A stretch of DNA of 64,000 bases from Lamellibrachia satsuma (taxonomy: Eukaryota > Annelida > Polychaeta > Sabellida > Siboglinidae). The notes below the pieces were generated by a model that was not told the origin of the DNA, searched no databases, and worked only from the letters and a program-made list of their open reading frames with translations. The DNA lies in contig BSQZ01000017.1 of assembly GCA_033239005.1 (NCBI GenBank), positions 11,252,872 to 11,316,871 on the forward strand, given 5' to 3'. The position numbers were made by a program, and so were the translations under genes. Of the stretch, positions 34,741 to 46,162 are shown one piece after another. Position 1 is the stretch's first letter; each line of letters opens with the position of its first letter.

Positions 34741-35196
34741 ATAGAAAAAACTGGGACAGGAAGGTCAGTGGATGTCTCCATCAAGCGGTCGGTTGTCGGC
34801 CAAAGAGGATCCACCATGCCAGTATCCTGACGATTCGATGAGGGCACTGGCTCAGGAGCCACGGAAGTCGCCGCTTGACGAGCACTGGAGGCACAGTGAA
34901 TATCGGCTTGTCTACTCGTCGAGGGCACAGGCGCTGGAGCAGTAGGTGCCACCACCTGGCGACCAACGGCAGAAGCTGGCCGGACGACCGGATGACTCGA
35001 TGGGGGTCACTACGGATGATGCCGCCACCTGGCGATCAACATCAACATTTCTTGACAAGACAGTGTTAAACTTGATTCTCCACCTATATTTTCTCACAAA
35101 AAATGTCATCCATGCTTGTTTTACCACGATGCGTTGCCTTGGTAACAAGCCAGTCAAAATTTCATAATTAATTTCCGACATATCACAAACTGTCAC
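34680..35196 (-). other. Proline/serine/alanine-rich open stretch
   Basis: On the - strand, 34,955-34,680 reads VAPTAPAPVPSTSRQADIHC, then ASSARQAATSVAPEPVPSSN and DPLWPTTDRLMETSTDLPVP. GC content is higher than the surroundings. It could be a piece of a transposon ORF or of a disordered protein; no family motif and no splice sites were recognised. Confidence 0.25.
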
Positions 35197-35199
35197 GAA

Positions 35200-38100
35200 A
35201 GTTATACCAAATCGAAGAAAAACCTTTATCTCGATAAATCACAGAAGGAAATCCACATTGCAATGCAACACATTAATTGATATGTCACCGAGACATGCCC
35301 CCGTATGTGAGGGGAAGAATTTCGAGTGGGCTGAGTTGCACATATGCACTTTTGTCATAAAGCCCACACTGCTTGCTGTGCCAGAGATATAGAAAATCTT
35401 ACAAGTGTTTCACAAAATATGGGGTATTTTCATCAATACAACACTAAAATTGTCAACAAATTTTTTAGTAAAATATAAAAAAAAATATTTTTTAATATGC
35501 ACTGTTTTTGGGCAAAAAGCAGGCATTTCTGTGTATTTCACAACATTGATAGGTAATGTTGAGCGTTCAAACTACAACGAATTATGGTATGTGTGAAAAC
35601 GAGCTATATATCTGACAAGTTTTCAGGTGAACATTTGGCATTGCTGACACGGATGACCCAATTTCAAGTCACTGAAGGTGCCAACTGCCTGTCAACGAGA
35701 TAGAATGGAATGCTGCGTGTTTGGGGCTTTTGAGTGTCTCCTGTTGCAACTACAGTGACGATAAGCCTACTTTTTGCTCAGATTTCAACTACAGGGGGTT
35801 GTAAATTCTATTCAGAATTTACATTGGGGTATTTTCTCAGGCAATAGCTGTGCAGCATGACAGACAAGTGGTCTACCCCACTAAAATTATGGCCATTGCT
35901 TAAATGTCAATTGGACAGATTGCTCCCAGATCAGTCAGATAGGAAAAGTTTTTGACTCTGATACAGATATCAGCATGGAGAAGAAAAGTGAAGGTGTGGC
36001 AAAGTTCCAAATAGCCAAAAATGAGAGGAGATGTGGCTTTGAGAAGGGGCACACTGTGCCAGGATATTGTGGTTCTACACATACAGAATAAATTGTGCAC
36101 CTTGGGGGCTTCACTTTGAAGGAGAGGATTTTATGTCACCTGTCCAGGGCATGATAACTGCACAGCAACATTGACATTGGATTGCTATGGAGGTGACTGC
36201 AAGATATGCAGGTACTCCTCTGTAGCCTGCTCAGGTGGGAAAGGAAACTGGTGGAAAAAATCAATGTACCTGCAGACAGGTACTCTCCACTATCTCAACA
36301 TGACAATGGCGGATGGATTCTGACTGTGGTCCGTGCCCAGTACGGAAACCGCGTCTTTCCGTTATCATAAAATTAATAATATCTTATAATGCAAACAGCC
36401 CAAATAATACAAGTGGTCTTAAATTACGACCGTTCATACAAATTTCAATTATTTTATTGGGTCACGCCCTCATGAAAACTTTCCTAAAAAAAAACATTGT
36501 TATGATAGTTATCATGACTAAAGTATGGAACAATTGTTTACCATTGTTTCGTAGTGGACAAAAGTTAATTGTGGATTGAAATCTATAGCATTGGTAATTA
36601 GTTTGACAAGGATGTTTACAACTATTAATTCTGTAGATTTGCCCAAGGTGAGAGGAACATCGACCGCCGTGATGACGGTCGTCAAAGCCGTCTGTAATGG
36701 GTGAATATACGCTAACGCAAAGTTTTACAGGTGTCAAAAATTCTACGAACTTTCAATTATCTAAAAACAATATTGCCCACAACAACATGTGTTGCTTGAT
36801 ATTCCAGGACGGAATTATATACGGGTGATTCTTGACGAAAGTGTAGTGACTGCGACAAACGGTGGCGTCACATCCCGCAGGCTAAATAATCGAGGCTGTT
36901 GAAATGGTTAGTGGCGCCACAGGTGGGGAATTTGGGCTTAAGAGTCCGCCATCTTTCGGATAGACAAGTGTGACGGAGTAACGGGATATTCATTTATCTT
37001 CCGGACTTGCTCGTTGTTGTGAAATATTACGACGGTCAGCGGTATATAGCGTCATTTCAGAAACGTTACGTTTTAAAACATACTTACTAAAACATTTATC
37101 AAACATGTTTACGATATTCGGCCACCGTTTTACAGTGGCCACGTTTTTCCACGACTACGATTAGCGTCTTTGAGTTTGGGCATCGCCGCCAGAGGCAGCG
37201 AGGGTAAGGCAGAATGTTTTGCAGCAGTGTTTTAATTTTAAACAAAATTACTGGCCTAACAGTATTCTTATTTAATACAATGCAGGTGTTTCTGCCTATA
37301 TTTATACTTACTGGAGTGTAGGTAGAATTAGCTGGCGGTAGGAATTTGGTTCGAAGAACGTCGCAAATGTCACAAATTGGTGCCACCAAAAATAAGGATG
37401 TCAATGAAAATTTCAAATTGTAGATCTTTTTATGAGATGGTGATAGCTATGATAAATTTAATTGTGAAAAAAGTTTAAGAATTGAAGTAATTTTTAAAGA
37501 CGTAAATACGTTTTTTAGATTATTGGCACTGAACCTAAAAACGGCACCAAAATGGGGCATTTTTTATAGCCATTAATAAAAACACCTATGTTCAAAGTTA
37601 ATCGAACAAAGAAGAGTTGGGCTGAACTGAAGTTGATGTTGCGATTCCACCATCTGTACTCCTTTAGTGGTATGTGATTATGTACACAGTAATTGGCTCT
37701 GTAATCATGTAATAATAAGAAACCAGTAGTAACTACTGCTGTCACGGTTCCGGGTCTAGAACCAAAACTGTGGGTCCCAGTAGGTACTGCGGGTATTGGT
37801 TCTTTCTGGACCTGGAACTGTCACAGCACCAGTCATCAGTAATTAATTCACACATTGTGGTATTCTAACTGATCATCAGAGAATCACATTATTATTGACT
37901 TTTTTAGAGTATGGTCAATTAGATGATTTATATAATAAATATGGTGAATTAATTAAAACAGACCAGAGCATGATTCAAGACATGAGTTTGATCTGTCATG
38001 CATTTAGTATCCTGGCTATGTTTGACATAAATACTAGTTTACACAAAGGTAGGGCAATGTAGGGAATTTATACATAGGAGCCTGTTAATTGCAGATTCTA
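35200..38100. other. Nearly feature-free stretch
   Basis: About 2.9 kb of AT-rich DNA. Short open stretches exist on both strands, none with a recognised motif or convincing exon borders. The only notable item is a small motif pair at 36,948-37,003, listed separately. Confidence 0.4.
36948..37003 (-). promoter_or_regulatory. YY1 plus ETS motif pair
   Basis: On the + strand CCGCCATCTTT (about 36,948-36,958) and CTTCCGG (about 36,997-37,003) are the reverse complements of a YY1 site (AAGATGGCGG) and an ETS site (CCGGAAG). The orientation suggests - strand transcription. This is the same motif pair as in the cluster of region 1 but without an NRF1 palindrome. No gene was found to the left. Confidence 0.3.
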
Positions 38101-38107
38101 ACTTTGA

Positions 38108-38311
38108 GTTCCGTCCTTATTGGCTAAAGAAGAAAGGACGGAACAGGTCAACTCTTGTGCTAGCATCTGTCGCCTAAAAATATATATAAATGATTTGGAG
38201 GATGACATACCTAGCAAAGTATTCAAATTTGCAGATAAAACAAAAATATTCAGAAAAGTTACTAATGATACAGATAAATTAAGTTTACAGCATGATCTAG
38301 AAAATTAGTTA
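38108..38311 (+). mobile_element. CR1-like RT fragment with unexpanded YIND site
   Basis: Plus-strand piece reading IYINDLEDDIPSKVFKFADK and then VTNDTDKLSLQHDLEN, the part of the RT domain around the YIND and FADD motifs. The catalytic FADD reads FADK, so it is inactive. At IYIND the DNA is only ATATATATAAATG, without the TA microsatellite seen in three other copies of this family in the window. Confidence 0.7.
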
Positions 38312-38371
38312 AAAACAAGGTAATGTCTAACCAATCTTTCATGTTTTTTGTAAGAAATTACAAAGTGGGTA

Positions 38372-38615
38372 GATGACAGTGGATGTTGTCTACTTAGATT
38401 TTCAGAAAGCTTTCGATAAAGTGCCACATCAAAGATTGTTACTTAAACTAAAAGCCCATGGTATAGGTAATGATGTAATCAATTGGATAGAAAAGTGGCT
38501 TACACACAGAAGACAGAGAGTAATAGTAGATGGTGAGATTTCAAGCTGGAAATCTGTTTTGAGTGGGGTACCACAGGGATCAGTATTAGGCGCTATACCG
38601 TTTTTAATATATATC

Positions 38616-38646
<31 letters not shown>

Positions 38647-39597
38647 TATTTGGAAGATGACATATCTAGCAAAGTACTCAAATTGGCAGATTACACAAAA
38701 GTATTCAGAAATGTTACTAATGATACAGATAAACAAAGTTTACAGGATGATCTAGATAAATTAGTTAAATGGTCAGAAAAATGGCAGATGTTATTAAATT
38801 TCGGGAATTGTAAATGTATACACATAGGACATGGAAACATGGAAGAAGAATATAAAATGGGGGATGCTGTACTAGGTAGAACTACACAAGAAAAGATCCT
38901 AGGAGTAACATTTAGTGCTGACATGAAAGTTTCAGAGCAATGTGGGATTGCTGCTTCGAAAGGAAATCAAATCCTAGGGCTAATTAGGTGAACTATCATG
39001 TATAACGAGAAACAGCTAATTGTACCCCTGTACAGAGCAATAGTTAGACCACATTTGGAATATTTTATTCAAGCATGGAGGCCATATCGTAAAAAGGACA
39101 TAGACTAGCTAGAAAGAATACAACGAAGAGCAACTGAAATGATTCCAGAATTGAGAGACCTTAGTTGCGAAAGTCGCTTATTACAATGTGCTTTGACAAC
39201 CCTAGAGACCAGGAGACTAAGAGGAGACGAAATAGAAGTGTTTAATAGAGTGAATGGTTATTAGAATGTTGACAGGAATACATGTATGTTCTTCAAACTT
39301 AAAGAAGGCAGTAGAACCAGAGGACACAAAGCAGCATTAGTTAAGGAGCAGTGTAGGTTGGACATGAGAAAGTACTCTTTCTCACAAAGGGTGATAAATG
39401 AATGGAACAAACTGCCAAATGATTGTGTTAATGCTAGTATTGTGAATATGTTTAAAAATAGAATTGACAGATATTTGATCAGGGCGGGCTACACATAGAT
39501 GAGAAAATTGTTGGACTCTCAATAAGCCAATGGCTTCCTTGTCCACTTGCCATCTGGAACTTGTTGTTCGGGATGCAGTCTTGTTAAAACCTTGTTA
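38372..39597 (+). mobile_element. CR1-like LINE, 5'-truncated copy L1
   Basis: Begins inside the RT domain (VYLDFQKAFDKVPHQRLLLK, then KWLTHRRQRVIVDGE and SGVPQGSVLG). A (TA)n tract follows, then DDISSKVLKLADYTKVFRN (catalytic FADD decayed to LADY), the C-terminal region (RIQRRATEMIPELRDLS-like with breaks), and SFSQRVINEWNKLPNDCVNA with the end IDRYLIRAGYT. The 3' tail ends in repeats of CTTGTTAAA. It lies immediately left of duplication copy C. Confidence 0.85.
38605..38643. repeat. (TA)n tract in RT of LINE L1
   Basis: About 39 bp of AT dinucleotides lying exactly where the RT encodes IYIND; the tract reads as alternating Ile-Tyr and keeps the frame. Confidence 0.95.
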
Positions 39598-39734
39598 AAG
39601 TGTTGATGTCTTCACCTTCCTGCTGGTCTCTTGTTGTATACAAGTGTTAGTGTTTTCACATCAAATCATATATTTTTTATGCCCTACATTTACTATTTTA
39701 TTTATAAATATACATCTTTTAGATACTTGCTATG

Positions 39735-40035
39735 TGCTGTTGGCAAGCACCAATGTCTCCGTGGTATGTGCTGTCGACAAGCACCGATGTCTCCTTGCTA
39801 TGTGCTGTTAGCAAGCACCAATGTCTCCTTGCTATGTACTGTCATCAAGCACCAATGTCTCCTTGCTATGTGCTGTATCCAAGCACCAACATCTCCCTGC
39901 TATGTGCTGTTGGCAAGCACCAATGTCTCCTTGCTATGTGCTGTCGACAAGCACCAATGTCTTCTTGCTATGTGCTGTTGGCAAGCACCAATATCTCCTT
40001 GCTATGTGCTGTAGTCAACTACCAAAATCTCCTTG
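39735..40035. repeat. 34-bp minisatellite abutting exon, copy C
   Basis: About nine units of CAAGCACCAATGTCTCCTTG plus CTATGTGCTGTTGG; CAAGCACC landmarks at 39,744, 39,778 and 39,812 give 34 bp. The array runs directly into the acceptor TTGTGGTTGTAG of the next exon, whose first bases (GCAAACAC) equal the unit's GCAAGCAC. Confidence 0.92.
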
Positions 40036-40051
40036 CTTCTTGTGGTTGTAG

Positions 40052-40251
40052 GCAAACACAAAAAAAACATCCCAGCTGAGATCAAGAAGGTTCAGATGGA
40101 GGAACTTGTTGCAATGTTGTTTTCCTCAAAAACCTGCTTGCACCATTCCTACATGCGTACGACTTCTTCATGCAGACAGTCAAGAACATCAAACAAACTT
40201 GGCATACCAGTGTGTCTGGGTCTGTATTTGAATTTGTTTTGCTGTTTAAGG
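40052..40251 (+). pseudogene. Gene 3 exon 1, copy C
   Basis: Acceptor GGTTGTAG. One frame reads AEIKKVQMEELVAMLF, then a one-base shift leads to NLLAPFLHAYDFFMQTVKNI and KQTWHTSVSGSVFEFVLLFK, with a possible donor before GTCAGA. Both halves look coding and are kept in copy D, so the shift may be ancestral damage or mark an unrecognised short intron. Product unknown. Confidence 0.45.
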
Positions 40252-40975
40252 GTCAGACCACAATAATACCGCCTGCTGTACTGTAGATGGTTGTAGCTAC
40301 AGCCAATTTCAGTGATTTTTAACTGGAATTTCACTTGATCTAGTCAGCCAGCAAGTTTCTGTTTTCTTTCTCCCTCCTCAATTAATTTAGCCCATTGTGA
40401 ATCAGGGCCATTGGTGTTCATATCTGTAGAGTGTATGAATTGTTTAAAGGTATGAACAGTCAGCTTAATGTGTATATATTTTTTAATTATTGAAAGAATT
40501 GACTTTGAACATTAAATCGGGTAACTTTGAAAGTGTGAATAGGTTTATGTCATAGTGTGTAGTTGGTTGGAGCCATGTTTGACCTTTTCCAGTGAATTCC
40601 ACATGGGTCCAGTTGAATATATCTAGTAGGTTGTCCGATGTATTTATAAAAACTAAATGACACATTTGCACAAATGAGCTAGCATGTCATAGTGGATACT
40701 AGATAGGTTAGATTTTTTTTCAAAATGATTTTGAAATGAAGCAAGAGAAAAATAAAATTGAGGTTGGAGCTTGTCTCCCACAATTGCTATAAGACTCTAT
40801 CAAATCTCCAGTTCTCCTGCTCAGGAGAACAAATCTCCCACCATATTTCTGTTGAAATAACATTCTTTGCAGCCTAACAACATATTGTTAATCCCTCCCC
40901 TTACTAATGCCTGAACAATGCAGACCTGTCTAACCTGTGTCCTTGTGTCTTGTGTGTCGTTGACATTGTTTATAG

Positions 40976-41020
40976 GCCATAGACGAGCAAAGCACTGGCA
41001 TCTTCGGGTTCCAACTTGTC
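40976..41020 (+). CDS. Gene 3 candidate exon 2, copy C
   Basis: After acceptor TTGTTTATAG the frame reads AIDEQSTGIFGFQLVTH. The 3' end is unclear; copy D has a donor-like ATT|GTAAAT at this point where copy C has a different sequence. A short exon, supported mainly by conservation and composition. Confidence 0.35.
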
Positions 41021-41138
41021 ACCCACTGTAACCCAGGCTCACATTAATCAGTGTACAATCGGTTAAGTATCCATTGAGATAATACCTATCGATACATCAT
41101 GGTATAAGACATATTATGTTTATGTTCACATGCAATAG

Positions 41139-41300
41139 ATACGATACGGCACAGGCACTGCTTGAAGAGATCTTTGGGCTAAAGGTGAATGAAAAGCTCC
41201 CAAAGAAACTGCTGTAGTAGACATCATGTGGTGTTGGTGTCTGGAAAATGGTCATTACAGCCACAAAGTAATCATGCTGGAAGTCACTGTTGGACAGGAG
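41139..41300 (+). pseudogene. Gene 3 exon 3, copy C
   Basis: Acceptor CATGCAATAG, donor CAGGAG|GTAAAT in phase 0. The first part reads YDTAQALLEEIFGLKVNEKL, then two stops (TAGTAG). A one-base shift gives VDIMWCWCLENGHYSHKVIM and LEVTVGQE up to the donor. The end phase fits the next exon exactly. The internal shift is present in both copies. Confidence 0.5.
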
Positions 41301-42178
41301 GTAAATATATTTCTTGTTCATTACACATTATCAAAGCCCCACTACAGTGTGACAGGACTATCAACAGTTATGTAATCGTCACATGTAGAAATGTCTTGTG
41401 GACATGTAGCGTGCTAACATGTTATTAGTCCCCATAAAAAGTCAGTAATGTTTTATATGTAGGTGTCACTAGGCAATCTTGACAGAAACGATTTCATTTA
41501 AATTGAACAGTTGCCTTATATTTATTCAAATGTTTTTTATAGAAAAGTAGAGGAATGTAACAGAAACATGTAATTTCCTGCTTTTATGATTATTGCTGTC
41601 CATATTACACTTACCCAGCATCTCCACGTGAATTCAAGGTGTTATGTAGGTATTGACAAGCGTTTTCACTGCAGCTTGGCAGGGGTGTACACATAGAACA
41701 CTGATGTTTACATATTATGACATATTTACGAGTCATGTATATGGCAAGACTCGAATTCTACTAGAAAATAAAAATCTACCACTAAATATAATATGTTAAT
41801 TGTCCTTAATTACCTCGTTTTGTCATGTGATAATATTGCCTCAAGCCCTGAGCTGGTAAGCTTCCAGAAGCTTAGAATTTGATGGCAAGATATGTCATGT
41901 AGTAGGCAATGGTATGTTTGGTGTACCGTGTTTTGACCAAACTTGTGTAACATTTGAGATGTTTCAGAACCTATTTTATCTCACATTTTGTCAATACCTT
42001 TACATAGTGACATAGTGTCAGTATGTATTAGTGACAAAATACTTCATTTAAGAAATTTATATTTAAATAAAAAGCTGAGAAAAAATGCTATTTAATTGAA
42101 TAATTCTTGTTGAACTTTTCCCACATGTTATGTTCCTTTCCTTGCTGCTGTAGATATTTACGATGACTTTGCTCATAG

Positions 42179-42363
42179 GTGGCAACTGGAGCAGTGATTG
42201 ATGTGGGTCGGAAGCCAGACTGTTGCTCTGATCCTTACATTCACATGGCTATGGTAGAGACAGGCCCAAGTAGGATGATCAACCCCACTGAATACCTTCG
42301 TAACTGAAAGGTGCCGCCTCCCAAATGGGTGCAGGAGTATGACCCCTTCGTATTGTCTGGAGA
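42179..42363 (+). pseudogene. Gene 3 exon 5, copy C (stop and frameshift)
   Basis: Acceptor TGCTCATAG, donor TGGAGA|GTGAGT. The frame continues in phase from exon 3: VATGAVIDVGRKPDCCSDPY, IHMAMVETGPSRMINPTEYL, then TGA (in CGTAACTGAAAG), then VPPPKWVQEYDPFV, and a one-base deletion before the donor (GTATTG against GTACTTG). The stop and deletion make this copy non-functional here, although the splice sites are good. Confidence 0.65.
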
Positions 42364-42817
42364 GTGAGTTCAGACAATATATCTTACATAATCAGATTCA
42401 TATCTGAAAGATATAAACTCAATTATGTGGTTACTGTTTGCCAAGCAAATTATTCTGCTAATCAGCAGAAAATGTCATTCAAACAGCAATACTGGTTGTT
42501 TAGATATTCACCTTTACATGCAGTGGGGATGATATCCTGATACTCTAATATGTACAGTCTCTATTTCTCATGGTTGTCCTGAGTAATGCTATCCTCTAGT
42601 TCTACCATTTATCAAACAACTTCGTAGTCCTCCATTATACAATGTTAAAAACAAATGTTTTTAGCATTGAAACTTCATGCTGATTAATTGGTCAGAATAT
42701 GTATTAATAGTAGCAGCCAATAAACTCAAAATACTCCTTGTACTTACCATTGAATAAGATATGTTGATGCAACCAGAAACGATTCATATAACTTGTATTT
42801 ATAATTTTTATTTTTAG

Positions 42818-42960
42818 ACTGCCAAGAGTTTAGGCCTTTATGATCTCTCAAAGTTGAAAGATGTTTTCAACTTCAAAATTAACTCCATCAGGCTGAACAA
42901 ATTGCTCATAAGGTCAGCTTGTCAAAGGTCAAGACAAGCATCTTGAAACTGTGGAAGAAC
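42818..42960 (+). pseudogene. Gene 3 exon 6, copy C
   Basis: Acceptor ATTTTTAG; phase 0, following exon 5. It reads TAKSLGLYDLSKLKDVFNFK INSIR in short, then a frame change to AEQIAHKVSLSKVKTSIL. A base missing in AAAACTG (to AAACTG) gives a further shift relative to copy D. Helical and lysine-rich. The 3' border is not clear. Confidence 0.45.
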
Positions 42961-43313
42961 TTGCGCTTGGACAATGTTTATTTTCGGTGGTGGCTCATTA
43001 TTTATATAATATTAATGTGCTGGCTTAGTACTTCAGGAAAGTATTCTTATGAATAATTTCATGAAATATTGATTTCTGGTGCAAACAGCTAATTTATGAC
43101 CAGCATAGCTGCTGTCATTATGTGTAATGTTTCCACATGAAGTCTAGCATTTTGATATACATGATCTGACCAGGAGTGTTCGGACCATTCTTATTGGGAG
43201 GACTGGCATAGATGTTGCAGTTCAGAAATGCTTGCAAACGAAATATTGAATCTGTTCAGATCAGCATTGAGTCCTGGGAATCTGCTACAGCAGACTGCAA
43301 CAACTAGCGACAG

Positions 43314-43427
43314 GCTGTGTGGAGAGGTATCAGGAAGACAGAAGAAAGGAGAAATAAACTGTGGATGGAGAAGAGAGTCCGGGGGCCCATCAATCCCTCA
43401 TTGATTGTTATCTCAAGTCTGACCCAC
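43314..43427 (+). CDS. Gene 3 exon 7, copy C
   Basis: 114-bp exon, phase 0 to 0, open: AVWRGIRKTEERRNKLWMEK then RVRGPINPSLIVISSLTH. Acceptor CTAGCGACAG, donor CAC|GTAAGT. A basic N-terminal half is followed by a hydrophobic end. Directly behind it lies a 37-bp-arm palindrome that copy D does not have. Confidence 0.65.
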
Positions 43428-43464
43428 GTAAGTAGAATGGTATTGCCATATCTCGTACAGGTCA

Positions 43465-43552
43465 CATGAAAGTAACAATAGTGACAAATATTCCATCATA
43501 TCTCATACAGGTCACATATGATGAAATATTTGTCACTATTGTTACTTTCATG
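43465..43552. repeat. Palindrome with 37-bp arms
   Basis: CATGAAAGTAACAATAGTGA... (43,465-43,501) is the reverse complement of 43,516-43,552 with one mismatch; the 14-bp loop is CTCATACAGGTCAC. Copy D has only the right arm at the matching place. Confidence 0.95.
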
Positions 43553-43683
43553 TAGTTTAATATATTTTTATTATTGCTCCCAACACAGTTATGTTGAACA
43601 CATTATACTGATGTTACCTTGTGTTATCAGAGCTTAACTGAAGTGTTTAGTATAGGGGTTCATACATCAGTTCAGTTCTTTAG

Positions 43684-43933
43684 AAAGTCTTACAAGGCAG
43701 TAACATGTACTTAACATTGACAGAATGTTTTTACATTGGGAGTCAAATTGGCAAGAACATCCTGAGTCGCTTTGACAAGGCTTGCACCAGCATCAGTTGT
43801 TGTGTTGACCTTAAATTGTTCATCTACCAACACACGTTGACCGCCTACATCAGATATAACACCTGTAACCTGGAACTGATCATTGGCGTCAACGAGTGGA
43901 CGGCCAGCTTCAACATGTTTGAACAGGACTTCA
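43684..43933 (+). CDS. Gene 3 exon 8, copy C only
   Basis: 250-bp exon with acceptor TTCAGTTCTTTAG and donor ACTTCA|GTGAGT, entered in phase 0 (as left by exon 7) and ending with one base over (as needed by exon 9). Open throughout: KVLQGSNMYLTLTECFYIGS, QIGKNILSRFDKACTSISCC, VDLKLFIYQHTLTAYIRYNT, CNLELIIGVNEWTASFNMFE, QDF. Five cysteines. Copy D has lost the exon in a ~2.5-kb deletion. The double phase match makes it the best evidence that gene 3 is real. Family unknown. Confidence 0.7.
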
Positions 43934-44414
43934 GTGAGTGATTTTACAGCAAACTTAATTTATTAATCATTTCACTCCAGTATACACTTGTTAGTATCTC
44001 AATGATCCCTTTGGATATCATAGATGACAATAAATTAATTAAACAAATGTGACCCATCTGCACGAAACCAGTCGCATGTCGCAAGAGATCGTTTTCTGCT
44101 ACAGCCCAAAATGCATGGGACGGCTTAGATTTACGATTTTTGTATTATTGTACTTCTTGCTTCTAAAATGTATTTACTTTCATATGCCAAACTATCATAT
44201 GTGAAAGGTTTATTTAAATAGCTTAATAAAAGCCGTATTTAGAAGCTGGTAATTAAACATGCGCCGCTGAACAAGAACAATGTCGCGACATAACCCATTT
44301 TCGAGGACCGCGCGCCATTGCTGCTCTTGGAATTTCCCCAACATAATGGGTATCCCCAGAGAGCGCTTCATCTCTGCTATACGTCAGAGGAAACTGAATT
44401 AGCGGGTCTTTTGA

Positions 44415-44535
44415 ATTCAACCAATCACGAACGTCTGAAAGGGTGCCCCCGTAGTAAACAACCGAGCGCAGTTGCTATCACGTGACCAGACTGCCGTTAG
44501 TCATAGGCTGATCATTGCTCGAGCATGCGCACCGC
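44415..44535 (+). promoter_or_regulatory. Promoter-like region inside TIR element
   Basis: In order: an ACCAATCA box (CCAAT, about 44,419), TATCACGTGACC with an E-box CACGTG (about 44,479), and GAGCATGCGCACC, an NRF1-like half palindrome (about 44,521). CpG is locally frequent against an AT-rich background. It lies 50-170 bp ahead of the ATG at 44,585. Confidence 0.5.
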
Positions 44536-44584
44536 GCCGTTTTATCGGCTTACGCGTCATCGCGTACAAGTCAACTTTTCAACA

Positions 44585-45271
44585 ATGGCAACGGGAATCG
44601 CTCAACTTTTGAACACTACGGGTGGGGATGCAGACAAATTGCAGGATTTGCTACTTGACTACGTACTGGACTTTGACAGTGGAGACGATGACTCGATACT
44701 TGACGACGACGACAGGGACTGTCCTACAGACGATGACGACGACTTTGAGTTTGACATGACAAGGGGAGACTTCGACTCGGCTATGGACGTAGCGATGGCA
44801 TTGCCTGAAGTTGTGATGGGCGAGGAGGAGGAACGCCAAAACGTATCAGCTTATCGGTACGTATAGTTAAATAACAAATCACTTGTTGTTTATATGTGAC
44901 AAATAAACTCAATCTAGCCATTGCTATTAATATCAGCCGTAGTGACAACGGGTCTGCGAAGCCGAAGACTGGCAACTGTTGTTTACGTTTTCACGGACAG
45001 CTGTCAGTGCCCGAGCTGTCATCCGTCGATGCGACGACGGCACGTATACACTTCACCGCGACAGCGACAGTGGTACCTGTACAACAACATCAGGGAATTT
45101 GTCAAAGAGGCCGACAAGGACACGTTGTGCCCACTGCCTACTGTGCCCCGGCCATCCACGAAGCGACCCCCAGAGACGCGTGAATCTTCGCCACCACCGA
45201 AGAGGGCGCGAGGAAGTGGACGAGGTGGTGCGAGGGGCAGGGGGCGAGGAGGTGCCACACCCAGAGCATGA
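44585..45271 (+). CDS. Acidic/RGG-rich protein gene of the TIR element
   Basis: ATG in good context (ACAATGG) at 44,585 opens an acidic stretch: MATGIAQLLNTTGGDADKLQ, DLLLDYVLDFDSGDDDSILD, DDDRDCPTDDDDDFEFDMTR, ending near SAYR with a strong donor-like CG|GTACGT. After about 70 bp with stops and an acceptor-like CAGCCGTAG at 44,941, a second open part continues: CQCPSCHPSMRRRH, NNIREFVKEADKDTLC, PRPSTKRPPETRESSPPPKR and a GRGGARGRGRGG tail to a stop near 45,269. The joining phase does not fit simply, and two other frames are also open across 44,979-45,380, so the exact structure is uncertain. An acidic head with a basic RGG tail suggests a nucleic-acid-linked protein. Confidence 0.5.
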
Positions 45272-45379
45272 TGAGGACATTGTGTGGATGAAATGTGATG
45301 AACTATGTAAATATGGCGACATCAGTAACCCGTCCATTTTTCAGGAAATGTCTATAAATATGCAATTTGCGAATTTTTA

Positions 45380-46135
45380 GTGAATTATCCGGATTAATTG
45401 TACATTTTTCCTTGTTATTTTACTAAAAAGTGTAAATATTTGTTCTACATCTACAATCTTTCAGGAAGGTAGCCAAAATGAAAGGACTAATAACACAGGA
45501 AAATGTCACTGAGTTATGTCTATAAATAGATTACTTGTGTATTTTCAGTAAAATATCCGTTTTAATGAAAATGTCAAAAAAACTACCTTTTTATTGTGCC
45601 ATAAAAAGTCAAATACTTAACTTGCATCATTATTCTTTCAGTATGATTGACAACTAGTGTGTTACAACAACTCTGTGAAATTTCATAGAGATCGGGTAAT
45701 AAGTAGTGGTGGTAACCAAGGACTAAGTCCAATTTATGTCATGAAATCTTTAAACATGGATTTCTCGCATTTGCATTTTCGGTATCAATTACATTAAAAC
45801 GAGCATAACTTTGGAAATAATTATCACAATGAAATAATTTAATAATTTTTGCACCGCAATAAAGCACTTCTTCTCCTCTTTCTAACCGTATGACAATCGC
45901 AGATTTTGTTTTTTGCTACATGTGACTGGTTTTGTGCAGATGGGTCACAAATGATCTTCTGATTGTGGAAGTTCCAACAGTATCAATAATATTTTTAGAA
46001 ACAAATTTGACAGATATCTGTCAAGACTGTCCACACATTGATAAAACTGTTTAGTGATTCCTTATCCATCCGCAGTTTGTCTGTTGCTTTGGATAGAAAT
46101 TTGCTTAAATCTTATTATATATATTTCGGCAACAT
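45380..46135. other. AT-rich sequence, no gene
   Basis: The first part (to 45,948) is the right end of the TIR element, with two diverged tandem copies of a stretch containing ATGTCTATAAATA. The rest up to the next exon is intron-like. Confidence 0.5.
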
Positions 46136-46162
46136 GCACATGTGTATTTTGTTAATTTTCAG

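Larger units (their letters stand above)
44049..45948 (+). mobile_element. TIR DNA element carrying a promoter and small gene
   Basis: Both ends carry inverted GTGACCCATCTGCAC followed by R-AAACCAGTC-R-CATGT, about 35 bp with three mismatches. AAAT flanks both sides (44,045-44,048 and 45,949-45,952), a possible 4-bp target duplication. The 1.9-kb interior holds a CpG-containing promoter-like region, an acidic ORF and a basic RGG-type ORF, then AT-rich sequence. No transposase was recognised; a TTAA-specific element is not supported, since the flank is AAAT. It is absent from copy D, where the whole region is deleted. Confidence 0.75.

Noticed and set aside
44045..45952. piggyBac-type element
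   Set aside because: These duplicate TTAA; here the flank is AAAT and the ends start GTGACCC, and no piggyBac-like catalytic block was seen.
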